64,000 bases of DNA from Semisulcospira habei (lineage: Eukaryota; Mollusca; Gastropoda; Semisulcospiridae): NCBI GenBank assembly GCA_036245525.1, contig BTPG01000005.1, forward strand, positions 175,428,078-175,492,077, read 5' to 3'. Made by a program: the position numbers and the translations under genes. Under the pieces are notes generated by a model. It was given only the letters and a program-made list of their open reading frames with translations. It did no database searches and was not told the origin of the DNA. Shown in pieces: positions 22,468-36,409 of the stretch; position 1 is the stretch's first letter; each line of letters begins with the position of its first letter.

Positions 22468-23599
22468 CATAAGCTAGGAAGGTCTACCGTGCACCCCCCC
22501 CCCCCCCCCCCAGTACTCAATAAGATGGGTTTCAAAGTGTTCCTTAGTATGTCCTGAGATGTTTAAGCCATGTTCCCCGAAAATCCTTAGGAACACACCA
22601 GAGATATAGCCGATGGCGCAAGGTTACCCCCATTAACGCTCTTCGCAGGTGCTAAATAATGAGGTTGAGAAACATTTTCCTCTAAATAAATCAGAATTCA
22701 TTCCAGAAACCCAAATCAGGCAATATTATGTCAAGGCGCACCTTCTGCATCCTCTGCAAAAAACGGAATGAAAAAATATTGAATCTCTGGCTCACAGTGA
22801 AGGTATTTGTGCACCCATTAAACGACCATTTCCGCAAAATCGCAAAAAAAGACAAAAATAATGTGTCAGATGCCTTCAGACATTTTCTATAGCACTGACA
22901 GTCCATTTTCAGGTTTACATCATTAAAACAGGATGTCACAATTATTATAAACTTGACTATGTGATGCTGTGATTACTGTGAGTGCCACAGTGGTTGATTT
23001 TGTATCCCTACCCCCAAGTTTAAAAATACACAAAATTAATTAGAAAAAAATTGCTTAAGTTATTCCATTTTATTTTGACCTCTCTTTTCCTATTAAGTTT
23101 GAATAATGTGAGCATAAAGTGCAAGAAAATAAGGAAAGTAGGCATCCTTAACGGTATGTTCGTGGTGAATGATAGCTTTTTCCCATTTAAAATTGCCGAA
23201 TTGGGAAACGTACGTTGTTTCTGATGCCCTCAGAAATTTTGTATACAACTGATAGGTCTTTTTTAGGTTTTATTGTTTAGGAAAGAGTACCACAGTTACT
23301 CCCAACCTGATTTTATGATGCTGTGATGCATTTAGGGGCCACAGTGACTGAATCTGCTGCCCTACCCCCATTTTACCTGTACGCAAAGGAACGAAAAATG
23401 ATCATAACAATTCTCCTCTGATTAAATATGTTTGTTGCCAGTTTTCTTAACAAAATATGCATATTGAGCATAAACATTTGTGATCATTTCATTAATTTTA
23501 ATGTGACCCATCAATTTAATTGTAAATTTTTTTATTTAAGGCATGCTTAACAGGGGCTCCCACTGAAGCTTCTATCGTCTGCACATTCAGCACTCTTGT

Positions 23600-25060
23600 C
23601 AAACTCGGGGAAGGTCAGTGTACCTCAGGGAGATGTTGTGTCTGATGCTGTTTTTGGTCTACATTAATGACATCAGTACAACAGTACCAAGGTTCGTCTC
23701 GAACATCCTCCATGCGGATGACTTTGCAGTGTGGAGCGCAGCAGAACATAAAAAAATAGCATCCTCCAGAAAACATAAAGAAATAGCATCCTCCAGAATC
23801 CAGGATGTTGCCAATAGAGTCAGCAGCTGGACTGAAAGAGGCCACTCAAACTGAGCTAGACCATCTCTTTCAATCAGACGGAAGAGGTCACCTCAAAACT
23901 GGAGACCTTCGAGTACCAAAGACAGACAAGCCAACTTTACTGGCAACAAATAAATTACTGGATTCACGTGGAGGCCTCATATTGAAGCCATGGAAGCTAG
24001 AGCTGCAAAAAAAAAAGTCTCTGATGAAGAAACTGGTGGGGACCACATTGGCGCAAATTACAGCATCCTGGCACAAGCAAACACCTGCTCGGTCAGACCA
24101 GTTGTGCGGTACCAAGATACATCGACAACATGAAACACTGCCTGCAAAACCCAAAAAGCCAGGCTTGACAAGATGCAGAACATGGATCATTCTCATGATG
24201 CAGTGACATTCTTAGAGCCATCTGGAGCACCCCAATTTAGGAAATGGAGGACATTGGAGCCACTGGAATACAGAACAGCACACACGATGAAGAAACTTAC
24301 TAAACACCGACAGCATGGGAGACTACAGGAGCAGACCAAGAACCGTCAGAAATGTCCAAATCTGAACCGCCCAAATCTGAACCGCCAACTGAAGGTCCTG
24401 CAAAGGGCTAACACTGACGTCCTGGAACCAAGCCCAAAGATGTGTGAACAGCTCCCTTCAGATACCTGGACATCTCGAAAGAGCCTTCAAGACAACATAA
24501 ACAATGTTCCAGGACTCTTTGCCAAAGGTCGCGGCACTGCACAAACCCATCTTGCTGGAGGTTGTGCACAAGCGCTACACTCACAGCAGCTGTGATACCA
24601 CATAAGATGCCGTGCGGAATGAAGGAAGTGGCATGTACATCTGTTGTGCAGACCGCACTACTACCTCCCTCTCCTTACCAGCTGGTGGCAGCAGCTCCAA
24701 CTATCGTACAGATCTGCAGGTGCTCAACACAGCAGCAGAGCACTAGCTAGGGAAAGGCAGCAGCTTGATCCACTGATCTCACCAGGAAGCTTCAAGACAG
24801 ACTGGATGCCCTGTCCACAAAATAGTGCTGCAGTGGATTCCAGTGCATTCTGGACTAGCTGGGAATGGAGACACTACAACAACAAAGTGATTGGCAACAG
24901 CAGAATGGCGGCTGCAGCCTGTGGGCAGATGACATCAACAAGCTGAACAGGGAGAGCCAGGCCACCATCTTTCATCTACGCACTGCTTACCCTGGACTGG
25001 GTCCGTACAGAAAAGCAGGAACGTTTCACAAACCCAAAATGAAGCCTGAAGGTTTACACA
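23600..25060 (+). pseudogene. Decayed jockey-like RT and RNase H remnant
   Basis: Inside the inverted repeat. The RT palm is recognisable near 23620-23745 (VYINDIS then ILHADDFAVW, the catalytic ADD). Further on, near 24830, a QWIPVHSGLAGN stretch matches the RNase H HSG motif, and near 24950 INKLNRESQATIFHLRT matches the post-RNase H region. Order and spacing fit a jockey-type retroposon whose frame is broken by many shifts. It is non-functional. Confidence 0.6.
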
Positions 25061-25139
25061 CTTTAATCAGATCACTCTGTATCAGCAATTATTTGAAGCT
25101 TCCGTGCCTAATGCATGAAGAGATACCAAAATAAAATAA

Positions 25140-25919
25140 CGCTTAGCGAATGGCGGACTTCGGTAGAAGCGTAAACAACCAATCAGAATGTTCGGCAGAA
25201 AGGCCATGCAGTCACTTTATGATCAGAGCTAAATATAGATCACTTGCAACAAGCGTCAGCATGATCGTTCGCAATGGAATAGTCACAAATTGGGGGAGAA
25301 AAAAAAAGAAGTAGACAAAAGTCTGCCAGCACGTTGTAATTTTGTACAAACTTTCACAGACTTTAAGGAAAAGGACTGAAATTGACAGACTTTCCAGGGC
25401 CCTGAAAAAGCCTTGTCATTTTTTAACAACTTTCACAAATGTTCACAGACCGTAAGGACCCTGCTGGACTCGCCTCGTGAGATTGGGTCATGCGGAAACA
25501 GCCTATGCGAATTTGGCGTAGAAAATCAGTCTCCTTAGCACATTCTCCAAACATGTCCATACACAGAAGCGGTCTGCTGGCAGTTCTGACCAGAAGACAC
25601 GCCCCTATACACCAAACTCTGAAAACATGCTGCCTAGCTCTTGACAGCTCAGTTGTTGGCAGCCAGAACAATATAAGATTTAAAGACGGCCATACAAAAT
25701 TGAACGTTGCAGAAGGTGGAAGTGGATATCTCGTAGTCGACATGTGGAAACTAAGTATTTTTGATAACATTGTTTTGGCTATTAGGAACCATGAAACTTT
25801 ATTACGCATTCATATTTACACATTTCTAGATGAAAATAAATGAAAGGAAAAGGGGAGACCTTACTAGACCTGCCTTACCCTAAGTAAAATATCACCTAAA
25901 AGACCAGCCAGTTAAAAAT
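25140..25919. other. Interior of the inverted repeat, no gene recognised
   Basis: A plus frame of 117 codons (25490-25843) and a minus frame of 128 codons overlap; neither shows a family I know. Confidence 0.4.
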
Positions 25920-26991
25920 AGTTACAATTAAATTGATGGGTTTCATTGAAATTAATGAAATGATCACAACTTGTTATGCTCAATATGCATACTTTAAAAA
26001 AAACTGGCAACAAAAAATATTTAAACAGAGGAGTATGACGTAAGCAATTTTTATGATTATTTTGCGTTACTTTGCGTACTGGTAAAATGGGGGTAGGGCA
26101 GCAGATTCAGCCACTGTGGCCCCTAAATGCATCATAGCATCACAAAATCAGGTTGGGAGTAACTGTGGTACTCTATCCTAACCAATAAAACCTAACAAAA
26201 AACCTATCAGTTGTATACAAAATTTCTGAGGGCACCGGAAACGACGTACGTTTCCCAATTCGGCAATTTTAAATGGGAAAAAGCTATCATTCACCACGAA
26301 TGTTACCGTAAAGGATGACGACTTAACTTATTTTCTTGCACTTTATGCTCACATTATTGAAACTTAATAGATAAAAAGAGGTCAAAATAAAATGGAATAA
26401 CTTAAGCAATTTTTTCTAATTAATTTTGTGTTCTTTTACAACTTGGGGGTAGGGATACAAAATCAACCACTGTGGCACTCACAGGGATCACAGCATCACC
26501 TAGTAAAGTTTATAATAATTGTGACATCCTGTTTTAATGATGTAAACCTGAAAATGGACTGTCAGTGCTATAGAAAATGTCTGAAGGCATCTGACACATT
26601 ATTTTTGTCTTTTTTTGCGATTTTGCGGAAATGGTCGTTTAATGGGTGCACAAATACCTTCACTGTGAGCCAGAGATTCAATATTTTTTCATTCTGTTTT
26701 TTGCAGAGGATGCAGAAGGTGTGCCTTGACATAATATTGCCTGATTTGGGTTTCTGGAATGAATTCTGATTTATTTAGAGGAAAATGTTTCTCAACCTCA
26801 TTTTAGCACCTGCGAAGAGCGTGAATGGGGGTACCCTTGCGCCATCGGCTATATCTCTGGTGTGTTCCTAAGGATTTTCGGGGAACATGGCTTAAACATC
26901 TCAGGACATACTAAGGAACACTTTGAAACCCATCTTATTGAGTACTGGGGGGGGGGGGGGGGTGCACGGTAGACCTTCCTAGCTTGTGGAC

Positions 26992-26993
<2 letters not shown>

Positions 26994-27028
<35 letters not shown>
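26994..27028. repeat. (GA)n microsatellite
   Basis: Counterpart of the GA tract at the other end of the inverted repeat. Confidence 0.9.
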
Positions 27029-27030
<2 letters not shown>

Positions 27031-27138
27031 ACTCAGGCTCTTCGACACTGTCACTGTTGGCTAATATAATAATGACCAATTACCTAGCCGTGTGTTATGT
27101 GACATCACTAGCCATCCTCAAAAAAATTCCATCCGCGT

Positions 27139-27200
27139 GCAAGATGTGATAATTGTCTCGAGCCCCTGCATGTTTGCGCTTATGAACATCCATGTCTGTT
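27139..27200. repeat. Family A hairpin, very degenerate
   Basis: GCAAGATGTGATAATTGTC, GAGCCCCTGCA and TGAACATCCATGTCTGTTC fit the family order, but pairing is poor. Confidence 0.4.
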
Positions 27201-27320
27201 CGTCAGGGTTTTTCATTCCATTCCAGTCATAACAAAGACATATCAGTCTTACCTCTATAAACCCATGTATTCGGATCACTTCATCTTGCCGGTACGGATC
27301 GTGCCGTGTAAATAATCACA

Positions 27321-27389
27321 CGTGCTGCTATGTGATTTTGGACCTTCCGGCTGGAAGCCGTAAGGTCCAAAATCACAGAACAGCACACA
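27321..27389. repeat. Family C hairpin, copy 3
   Basis: ATGTGATTTTGGACCTTCCG and its near-complement GTAAGGTCCAAAATCACAG, with CGTGCTG and CAGCACAC ends. Confidence 0.8.
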
Positions 27390-27862
27390 TTTTTGTCTTC
27401 CTCACACGAAGGAAGCAGTCATGGTTTTAAGCCTACGAGCGGTCACGTCCCATTCCCGCGCTGGGCGGGAAGTTCGCCGAGATCCTCCGCGAGAAATTTC
27501 GTCGTCTAATGGCCACCCTGGTGGGCGAAGTTGGCTACATTAATTCTTGGACAGAAAAAGGAGAGCGGACTCCTGGACAGAAAAATTGCGGAGACAAGAA
27601 GGAAAAACAAGGGTGTCACGTTCACGCTATTAGTTTTGTTTTCTTCATTTAAAAAAAAAAAGAAGAAAATTTAGTTTCGATTTTGTCCGTTGGCAATCAA
27701 TCGACCCTTTTAACTCGCGGAGAGTGCATTTATTAAGCTTGAATTTGATTTGCTGTTGAACGTTTACCCTGTCACTGCCGATACACGAACAATTATTACT
27801 TAGAAAACAGGGCTAATTCAACCCCATCAATGCAGGAAACACGAATAGAAATAGGGGCAGCA

Positions 27863-27931
27863 AGCTCAAGATGCAAAGAACCTCATGAGCCACCGCATCT
27901 GCGGGGGCTCATGAGTTTCTTTGCCTCTTGC
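27863..27931. repeat. Family A hairpin, subfamily with CAAAGAACC arms
   Basis: Both arms carry the variant (TGCAAAGAACCTCATGAG and CTCATGAGTTTCTTTGCC). It groups with the copy at 61095-61160. Confidence 0.8.
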
Positions 27932-27982
27932 ATTTGGGTGGTGCTCACATCTATACGGCAGATGAAGAAATTAAGGAAGTAA

Positions 27983-28480
27983 GGAAATGCTGTTGTCCAG
28001 CATTATTGTAAGACACACTAAGAACACGCATATAGGAGATCTTGCGATCTATTAATATTCGCGTGTATTATATAATCAGTCAGCTAGCCGCGGAGTGGAG
28101 CAGTTGTCACAGCTCAGGGGCTGTGCCGTTGCATTAGCGCAGCTCAGTACTTCCCGGCCGGGCGCCACGCTAGTAAAAAGCGATCTGAGCTCCATGATAT
28201 TTCACTGCTAAGATTCGCCGATACAATAGGTTGTCAATGTTGTCTTGCCTCAGCTAAGACTTTTCTACCCTTCTGTTTACAATACACACGTACCAGGGGT
28301 TTTCCACTGCCTTTTGAGCGAAACGGAAGGAACTCTCCAGCGGTAAAAAAAAAAGAAGAGCAGAAAGTCTTTCATTTCCCGACATTCAGTATTCATAAAT
28401 TAAGTTAGCCCTTTTGCCCATCATTATTGTAAGACATAATAAGAACACGCATACAGGAGATACTGCCATTTATTAACCCT
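27983..28480 (+). repeat. Pair of direct repeats about 80 bp long
   Basis: CATTATTGTAAGACA, AAGAACACGCATA and AGGAGAT blocks occur at about 27995-28060 and 28417-28480. The sequence between is unique. Confidence 0.6.
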
Positions 28481-28502
28481 TTGCTGCCTGATTTAGGTCG
28501 CT

Positions 28503-28719
28503 TTAACCCGTTCAGTGCCAGCTAACGCAGACTGTGTTTCAGCAATCTTCGTTAATTTAACACGAAAAAAACCCTAGATGTCCCAGGAACATGGATTGAA
28601 AGTGGTATCACCAAGAGGCATAGATCCTCATGAGCCTCCGCGACTGCGGGGGCTCATGAGGATCTATACCTCTTGCATTTGCGTGGCGTGCACTTTTTTC
28701 TCGGCACTGAACGGGTTAA
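28503..28719. mobile_element. Family A MITE, best-preserved termini
   Basis: A perfect 17-bp terminal inverted repeat, TTAACCCGTTCAGTGCC, closes both ends. Hairpin 28611-28676. Length 217 bp. This copy best defines the element boundaries. Confidence 0.9.
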
Positions 28720-29792
28720 TGAAAAACCCACCCGTTTGGTATATTATATAGCGTCATTAGCGTCATCAGCACCGCACCTCCAGAACATAGCAACGGACAT
28801 AGCAGAAATTAGCGACGCAAGAAGGTGCCGCTCTGGTATTGGGTGCGGTGCTGAGCGCTGTTTACGTGTTAATTCATTAACCCTTTTGGAACTAGATCGG
28901 TCGGGGACTTCGGGATCGACAGCAATAGCTGAAAGATAGTGCCTAATTTTCTGTTTTGCAAAATTATACAGCCTTAGAAGGCGCCATTGACACTAATTAA
29001 ATTTTCACGCACAGCCCTAGGTCTACATTGCGAAAGTCAAAAAGCACTAACTGCGTTTTTGTGAAAAGAGCGATTTTCATTGCAATACAATGAAAATTTC
29101 GCTTTCCGCAAAAAATGGACTTGCTGTCTTTTGCCTGTTCACATGGCAGAACCATTGAAACAATCTGAACTATCATGATAGACCAAGGTGTACCAAGATA
29201 TAATAATCGGGTATTTCCCTTGGAGTGTCGTGGTAGACTTAAAGCACCACAGTAATTATGCACAAAGCCACATTGTGCATGCTACATCGTCTTTGTCATG
29301 CGTCACACACTATTTCAAGCACCTTGGTACCAAGCAAAAGGCCAACTGCGGCCGACGTCGGCCCGACGAGCTTGTGTTTACCGGGCAAGCATTAGACGAC
29401 GCCTCCAGAAGCGGGAATACTTGGTCCTAGAAATGTGTGAGGTCATTCGATCTTTTCTGTGCATCAACACCCGCATGACGAAACCAAGTGTCGAGTCATC
29501 CTTCTTCCGTGGCGTCATTGTCAGACAACACCAGTAATTCTGCCAGGGCCGTGCTGGCAAAAGACAGTATGTCCATTTTTGTGAAGAGCGAGGTTTTTTT
29601 TGTCTACCGTATTTCAAAAATACGGTAGACTTTGAAATGGGGATGGGTCGGAGCGCATTCCGAAGCATGCACATGACGTTTTTGGTGTGCGGGGCAGAAA
29701 TTCTGGCAAAGAAGTAACACGATAAAAATGACGTCACGTCTAGCTGCGCAAACTTTGCTAGAGAACGTCTTTTGGGCGCCAAACGCCGTATG

Positions 29793-29838
<46 letters not shown>

Positions 29839-29853
29839 GTGTGTGTGTGTGTT

Positions 29854-29899
<46 letters not shown>

Positions 29900-30796
29900 T
29901 GTGTCTGTGTATGTGACAGCGACTAGAGCCCGCGTTTGAGGACGGACAAGCTTGAAATTTTAGGATATTGTCCCTAAAAGAATTATCTCGGGGCCTTTTT
30001 TTTTTTCGATTTTCTGATTAAGATGCCCATTGGCGAGAAGATGGCCGTTTCACAAAAAACCGGTTGATCCACACTGGAGTCCGTGATTTTTTTTATTATT
30101 TTTACTAGGTAGTTTGCGTATACCTAGATAAAAGGGAGATCTTGAAAAGTTCGTTAACCAGCCTCTAAAACGTTTTGAGTAATAATTAAATGTTTTTTAA
30201 AAAATTATATTATCACGTTTTTGGGATTAATTTCACGAATTATATGGGTTAATCTTAACACAGTTGAATCTTTTTTTTATGAAAAAACCCCAATCTTCTC
30301 ATTAATAATCTCAAGAATTTTTGTATACGGTATTTACATAAGCCTACAGTTTGTCTCGCCTGGCGGGTACGATTAGGTCCATTGTGACCTGTATGCCCTA
30401 GGTGTGAAAATCAGACAATGTTCTGCACCACGTTTTAGGAGTTATTTGTAAAACGGCTAACATAACTTTAATTTTTCTTTTACGAAAAAAACTATCTTCT
30501 CATTATTGCATGATTTTTCATAAATGGTGTTTGTCCCGGCCCTGGGGTAGGATTAGGTCAAATTGTGACCTGTAAACCATACGCGTGAAAACCAGCAAGA
30601 AAATTGCAAAGTTGATTCTTTGATACGTCAAATGTTAGTACTGCGATGAGTGACGTATAACATCGAGTCGTCACTATGAACACAGCGTCGTGAGACTAAT
30701 GATGCCATGACGTGAAGCTTGAAGTGACGTCATTTCGCTGCTCGTGCTATTCTTCTTCTTTAGAATAGCTATGCTACGCCAGACCACGGAGCTTAC
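28720..30796. other. Repeat-rich non-coding stretch
   Basis: Holds family-G-like sequence at 29030-29160 and 29540-29640 (GGACTTACTGTCTTTTGCC-type and AAAATCTCGC-type blocks, also at 36560-36770), a perfect palindrome at 29602-29630 around GTCTACCGTATTT, a GT microsatellite at about 29794-29912, and two diverged direct repeats at about 30270-30420 and 30470-30600 sharing GATTAGGTC..ATTGTGACCTGTA. No gene seen. Confidence 0.6.
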
Positions 30797-30885
30797 GAAT
30801 GGCGGGAATCGTCGCGTGTCTGTCTTTTATCATTTCTGTGTGCCAGTGTGTGTGGATCAGAGGGTGGGTTAGATTAGAAGGAGAT
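30797..30885 (+). repeat. Diverged repeat left of the hAT element
   Basis: ATGGCGGGAA, GTGTGTG and GATCAG.GGGT..G.TTAGA blocks match, in the same order and strand, a segment at 36410-36500 beyond the other end of the hAT element. Confidence 0.55.
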
Positions 30886-31183
30886 AGATTCCTGTCGCCT
30901 CACGAGCCCACAGAGTACAGGGCCGGACCTGGGAAAAGTCGATGGGGGGGTTACAGATTCAGTATAAAGCGAAGGCGCGAAGCGCCGAGCCTTCTAGGGG
31001 GGTCCGGGGGCGGCATGCCCCCCCGGAATTTTTTTTTTTCAAGGATGCAAAATGGTGCAATCTGGTGCAATCTGAGCCTTGAAAAAGCCATTTGTGATGG
31101 TCTGGGGACTTTGAGCTTTTTGAACAATCGAACTGACAAACTCTGGGGTACAAAAATTATCACCTGCCCCTCCCTTAAAAAAA

Positions 31184-31290
<107 letters not shown>

Positions 31291-33852
31291 TTATTTATCA
31301 ACAGAGATGTTTTGTATACTATTATTATTCACTACTTTTCGTTGATCGTTAACGGTATAAAGCTTTACCTTGTAGTTTATGAACATCAGGGCCCTGCTTT
31401 CACTTTCAGTCTTGTTGCACTAGGTTCCTCGGCATTAGTACCATTTGTGAATTGTATCTTCTGGCAAAACAGTTCACTGCCTCTTTGAAGTCAATATCAA
31501 CATCCCTGTGCACTTTCAGTAAAGCAAGTGCATTGAGTCTCTGTTGCCCCATTGTAGAGCGCAGGTAGTTTTTCAGGTTGCGTAACTGACTGTTTGAACG
31601 CTCACACTCGGCAGTAGTGACAGGCAGGATGCAAAGGTTCTTTAGCATGATGAACAGGTTGGGATAAAAATCCCTGTCACAGTGTTTCAGTGCTTCTGAT
31701 GCCGTGGATGGGATGATAGCTGTCGCATTCTCAGCAGCACTTCGCCATTTGCAAACCCACCGTTGGTATTCTGCATCAAGGGTAGCGTTGTCTGGTAGGT
31801 CAGACTCCCACAACATTGCCAGTGTCTTCATCCCTTCTGGAACCTGCATGAAACCATCCTGGTTGTCTATTAAAGTGCTTGGCACCAGACAGAGACCATC
31901 AACTGCTAGGTCAGCATTTTTGAACCTCGAGTTCAATTCGGTTGACAGGTGTTCCAAGAAAGGAATGTCAATGCTAATCTTGAAATATTCTTCTGGAGTG
32001 GCCGCAGGTTGGTTGTCACGGAGTGTCTGGCGGGATGCTTGACGAGGAACAACAACATCAGTTGTCAAAGCATTTGCCATTTTGCTGACTTCACCAAACC
32101 AGGCAACGAATGCTGTGTCGACATCTCTTCTAATAGAAGACATGCAGTTACTGACCTCTTTGATTTCCCTGTAGGCATCGACAACATCTTTTGTTCTTTT
32201 CTGGAGCTTCACTGTCAAGGGTTTTAAGTAACGCAAACAATTGCGGACGACAACGAATGCAACGAGGAAAACACTGCTGCTCAAGGTGTGGAGAAAGCCA
32301 GTTGCCTTGGTCAATGTCTCACTGTCCCAAATGTCACTGTCTTCACACATTTGTCCCAAACAGTCGTGAACAACCAGGAAGAGAGATGTGTAAACCTCCA
32401 GTGCTTCATGTTTTTCTACCCATCTTGTTCTGCACAGATCAACAAGCTTTGTCTTTGTCGTGTCAGGCTGAGATGCTTCGATGGTATCTTCAAGTTTTCT
32501 TTGTCTCTTTGGAGAGTTTGAGAAAAACAGTGACAGTTCCCTCAGTGCTCCCATCATGTTTTTCACTGCAGGCAAGCCGCATGCTTTTACAATGCAGACT
32601 CAAGCTATGGGAAGCACAGTGAAAGTACAGTGCTTTGTTGTTCCTTGCTTGAAAACGTGCCTGCACTCCTTTAAACTTTCCTGCCATGTTTGCGGCCCCG
32701 TCATAACCTTGTCCTCTAACATTGTTGAAATCAAGCCCCCACAAGGCCAGACACTCAACAATCTTGTTGTAAAGTGTTTCACCTGTGGTATCTCTGCACT
32801 GGACAAAGGCCAGGAACTCTTCACGAACTTTCAGACTTCCATCGACGAATCTCAATATAATTGAAAGTTGTTCCCAATTTGAGCTGTCTGTGACTTCGTC
32901 AGCAAGCACGGTAAACTGTTTTGCTGCAATAATTTCTGCAAGAATCTTGTTGCGGATCTGATCACCAAGAACCTCTATCAGTCTGTTTTGTGTACTTTTT
33001 GAAATGTATATGGCCTTCTTATCGCATGTATCTAGAAGTTTCCGGAGAGTTTCATCTCCTGCATTGATGCACAGATTCAAAAGGGCATTGAAATTGCTTC
33101 TGTTCTCACTCTGAAGAATGCCATCATCACAGTTGCCCCTCAGAGCTAACTCCTGTCTTCCACACACTTCAACAATCCTGAAGAGGCTTGTCAGAACTTG
33201 TCGATTTGCAGCGATGTTTTCTGCATTTTTCTGATTGATTTCACTGGCGATGCTCTGCTCTGGTTTATCCATGATTGTCAAAAACTGCTCTCCATTTGCC
33301 ATTGCATCTTTGTGGTGTTGTGATAACGAGTGCTTTTTGATCTGACCACAGGCTTTATTCCAGTTCTTGCATGGCGTCTTCACAAACTTGCCCAGGTTTT
33401 CAGTAGACTTTGCAAATAATAGGCAATACTTGCAGTAAGCCCCATCCTCGAAAGGAGAATACACAAGCCAGGAGTACTTTTGCAACCACTCATGCTGAAA
33501 TTTTCGGTTCTTGTTGTTTATCACTGTTGTTGGAAACTGAAAACCAGGTGATGGTCTCCAGTGTTGCCTTAGAAGATGCTCCTTGTCACTGTTTGACAGT
33601 GAAATGACTCGCGTGTGTTTCATGAAATTGACTTCACCAAAATCGATATTTTTGTTGCTGGTGATCTGAGAGGAGAAATCTGAAGAGGAGTCAGAAAGCA
33701 GGCTCACATCAGGCTGGTTGGTCATTGGCATGGCAGAGGATTCAGAAAGCAGGCCCCCGGCAGGCTGATCAATGCTTGAGGAGGAGTCTGAAATACAAAT
33801 AAAAGTTGGGTCTATGAGAAGTCTGAAATACTAAAACGATTGTGTGTGTAAC

Positions 33853-33853
<1 letters not shown>

Positions 33854-33941
<88 letters not shown>

Positions 33942-33964
33942 ATAGAGAGAGAGAGAGAGAGATC

Positions 33965-34003
<39 letters not shown>

Positions 34004-34032
34004 ATAGAGAGAGAGAGAGAGAGAGAGAGATC

Positions 34033-34071
<39 letters not shown>
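33854..34071. repeat. (GA)n with GATCATA interruptions
   Basis: GA tract in which the unit GATCATAGAGAG recurs four times. It lies in the intron between exons 2 and 3 of the transposase. Confidence 0.9.
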
Positions 34072-34076
<5 letters not shown>

Positions 34077-34520
34077 AACAAGATAATTACATTTAAAGCA
34101 TATATATGTCTTCGTTTACACACTTCAGTCAAGCTTAGATATATATTTATGATCTGAAATAACAGCTTTTCTTTTTAGACCCCTCCCCCCAAATGATGGA
34201 CAAAATCTTTGCTACCTTATGACTCGTAGAGTCTTCTTCAGGCTAATGATAGCCAATGGAACCCACCAGTCATTTTGTTTAATATTAATTATTAAATTGA
34301 AACACTCAATCACGTATCAATTTCAGGTTGTATTTAATTTAATTTTTTTTTGGAGAGGGGCGGGGGGGGGGGGGGGGGGGGGGGGGCAGTAAATTACTCA
34401 CCAACACTGCTTTTACTTGTTCCCATGTCACTGTTTCGAACTCCACTGCCAGTGGTCTCACTTTGGGTTGATTTTTGTCTCTTTCGAGGAACTGCATCAT
34501 CTGCCGTTTAGAAAAACAAC

Positions 34521-34524
<4 letters not shown>

Positions 34525-34568
<44 letters not shown>

Positions 34569-34640
34569 AAGTTTTCTTATATAGCGCTTACCTGTAAACA
34601 GCTCTAAGCGCTTTACAATTTACTCAACAACAACAAACAA
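34525..34640. repeat. (ATT)n with L2-like 3' tail sequence
   Basis: An ATT tract joins TATATAGCGCTTACC and CTCTAAGCGCTTTACAA, the same arrangement as the L2-like LINE tails at 2807 and 62248. Confidence 0.55.
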
Positions 34641-35894
34641 AAAGAAAAAAAAAAGAAAAAACAAAGACATAACATAAAAATTAAAACATGAAATTTTATC
34701 CTAAAAGCAACAACAAAAATGTAAAATAAAATAGAACCGTCTTTTCAACATCTTATATATGATTATGCATTGCAGGTGTTAACACGTCTACTACAATTTT
34801 ATAATAATAATTTAATATAAAAAAAAGAAAAACAGTGGTTTTCTGACTAGTTCTTAGCTTATCTTAAATTTCATCAACAAAAGGCCTAAGGGTGAATAAT
34901 CTTATTTTGTAGCACGTTGTTCACAGGCATAGGAACTGTTAACAAATTTGCTGATTTTCAGCAGTTGGCAAAATTTCAGCACATTTTTATTTTCCATTTT
35001 ATTATGTAAAAAAGGCAGTGGTTGGGATGCCGTCATGATGGCTTCTTGTCGTTCCAGAAACCGAAGTCGTCATGACGGTTTCGCACCCGGAAAGGCTATG
35101 TTGCCGTCACAATTGATGGCGACGCTGTCAACAAGTGGCGTCAGATAGGCTATGGTTTCCATAGTCAGCCATCAAGACGGTTCTGTTTTGCTCTCCGAAG
35201 AGATTTACGTCACAATACATAGCTAGTAAGCTGCACTAGTGATAACGATACCTTATAACTTAGCCCTTGGTTTTGTTATTGAAAACGATATTTTGCCGTC
35301 CAAAGATTTTTTTTATAAATATAAAAGCAATATTGATCATTGATGCCGATATCTTTATTTTTTAAATTGACATTTTTAAAGTTATATATCATAATACTTT
35401 GTGAAATAAATTTTAGGCTATGCATTACTTTAATTGTTACCTGTTTTGGTATTTTAATAAGTGGGGCTGTTTTATATCTATGATATTCATTATATGCAGC
35501 TAGTATCAGCTCCTACAGCGTAGGCTACACTCACAGGAAGGAAGTACCGGCGCCATCGCCACGTGCTCATTTGAATCGAATTCGGAATGGGTGAATTTTA
35601 CCTAGTTCTACTGACTACATTTCTTTTATGAGACAAAATTGGATTTAAAAATGTACCCACCTTCTGAAATGGAGCTTGATGAAAACCAGCATGACAGTCG
35701 CCTACTGCCATCAGCATCTGTTTTTTTCAGTTTCGGCATTTTCGAGGAGACAGCAAAAGTGAAGTGTTACCAAAGAAAATAGATCTAGATTTAAACTTCC
35801 CCCCACAAACCTTAATGACGTCAGACGTCTTTTCACTGATCTTTCTCGGAAAGACGTGCACTGAAGGAGAGCAACTCTTTTGGGTACCTGGTTG

Positions 35895-36199
35895 ATTCAA
35901 CGGAAATCCATTTCAACGATGTTTTTGGACGATTCAATGATGGTCGTTTTAACGGATGTTCGTTACAACGAATTATCATAATTATCAACTTAGCGTCTTA
36001 ATTAATCTTTCTAAAAAGTCGTTTTTGGGGGATTAGGGCTGTATCAAGGTGAAGGCGCTGGAAGAGGCTTGCGGCCAGAACAAGAAAATATGGCTGCATT
36101 TACTAATAATAGGGTTAGGGGTTGGGTTACTTGGTCGTTTCAACGGGAAAACGTTTTGGACGTTTAAACGGATCCCTTGAAATGGATTTCCGTTGAATT
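35895..36199. mobile_element. Small MITE inside the hAT element
   Basis: ATTCAACGGAAATCCATTTC at the left and its complement at the right form a terminal inverted repeat of about 22 bp around 305 bp. Internal GTTTCAACG/CGTTTTAACG motifs repeat. No coding frame. Confidence 0.65.
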
Positions 36200-36310
36200 G
36201 TCTATAAATAACTCTTTGTGCCTTGGATCAAAAGTGACTAAAAACTGCAATGTTTTAAAAACAATTAAAAAAAAAAACAAAAAACTTTGGAACTCCCATT
36301 CACTGTTTTT

Positions 36311-36342
<32 letters not shown>

Positions 36343-36409
36343 TTTTTAGTTGGGAGGGGGGGTTCCGGAACCCAGGTAACCCCCCCCTGGGTCCGGCCCT
36401 GGAGTATAC

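Larger units (their letters stand above)
31406..35739 (-). pseudogene. hAT transposase, three exons, one frameshift
   Basis: Cut-and-paste transposase. My gene model is exon 1 35739-35661 (ATG, 26 codons plus one base, donor GTGGGT), exon 2 34500-34402 (acceptor CAG, donor GTGAGT) and exon 3 33787-31406 (acceptor TTTCAG). All junctions are phase 1, so the frame is continuous. A TTF/ZMYM-type zinc finger follows (WLVYSPFEDGAYCKYCLLF). The RNase H-like catalytic region has FTVLADEVTDSSN and RGQGYDGAANM. The C-terminal hAT dimerisation block is TTAECERSNSQLRNLKNYLR. The frame shifts once at the T4 tract 32584-32587 (one extra base in the sense AAAA), so this copy would not give a full protein. 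Total length is about 850 codons, normal for this P52rIPK/ZMYM-like group. Confidence 0.82.

Noticed and set aside
25490..25843. 117-codon frame inside the inverted repeat as a gene
   Set aside because: A longer frame overlaps it on the other strand, and neither has a recognisable motif or context.
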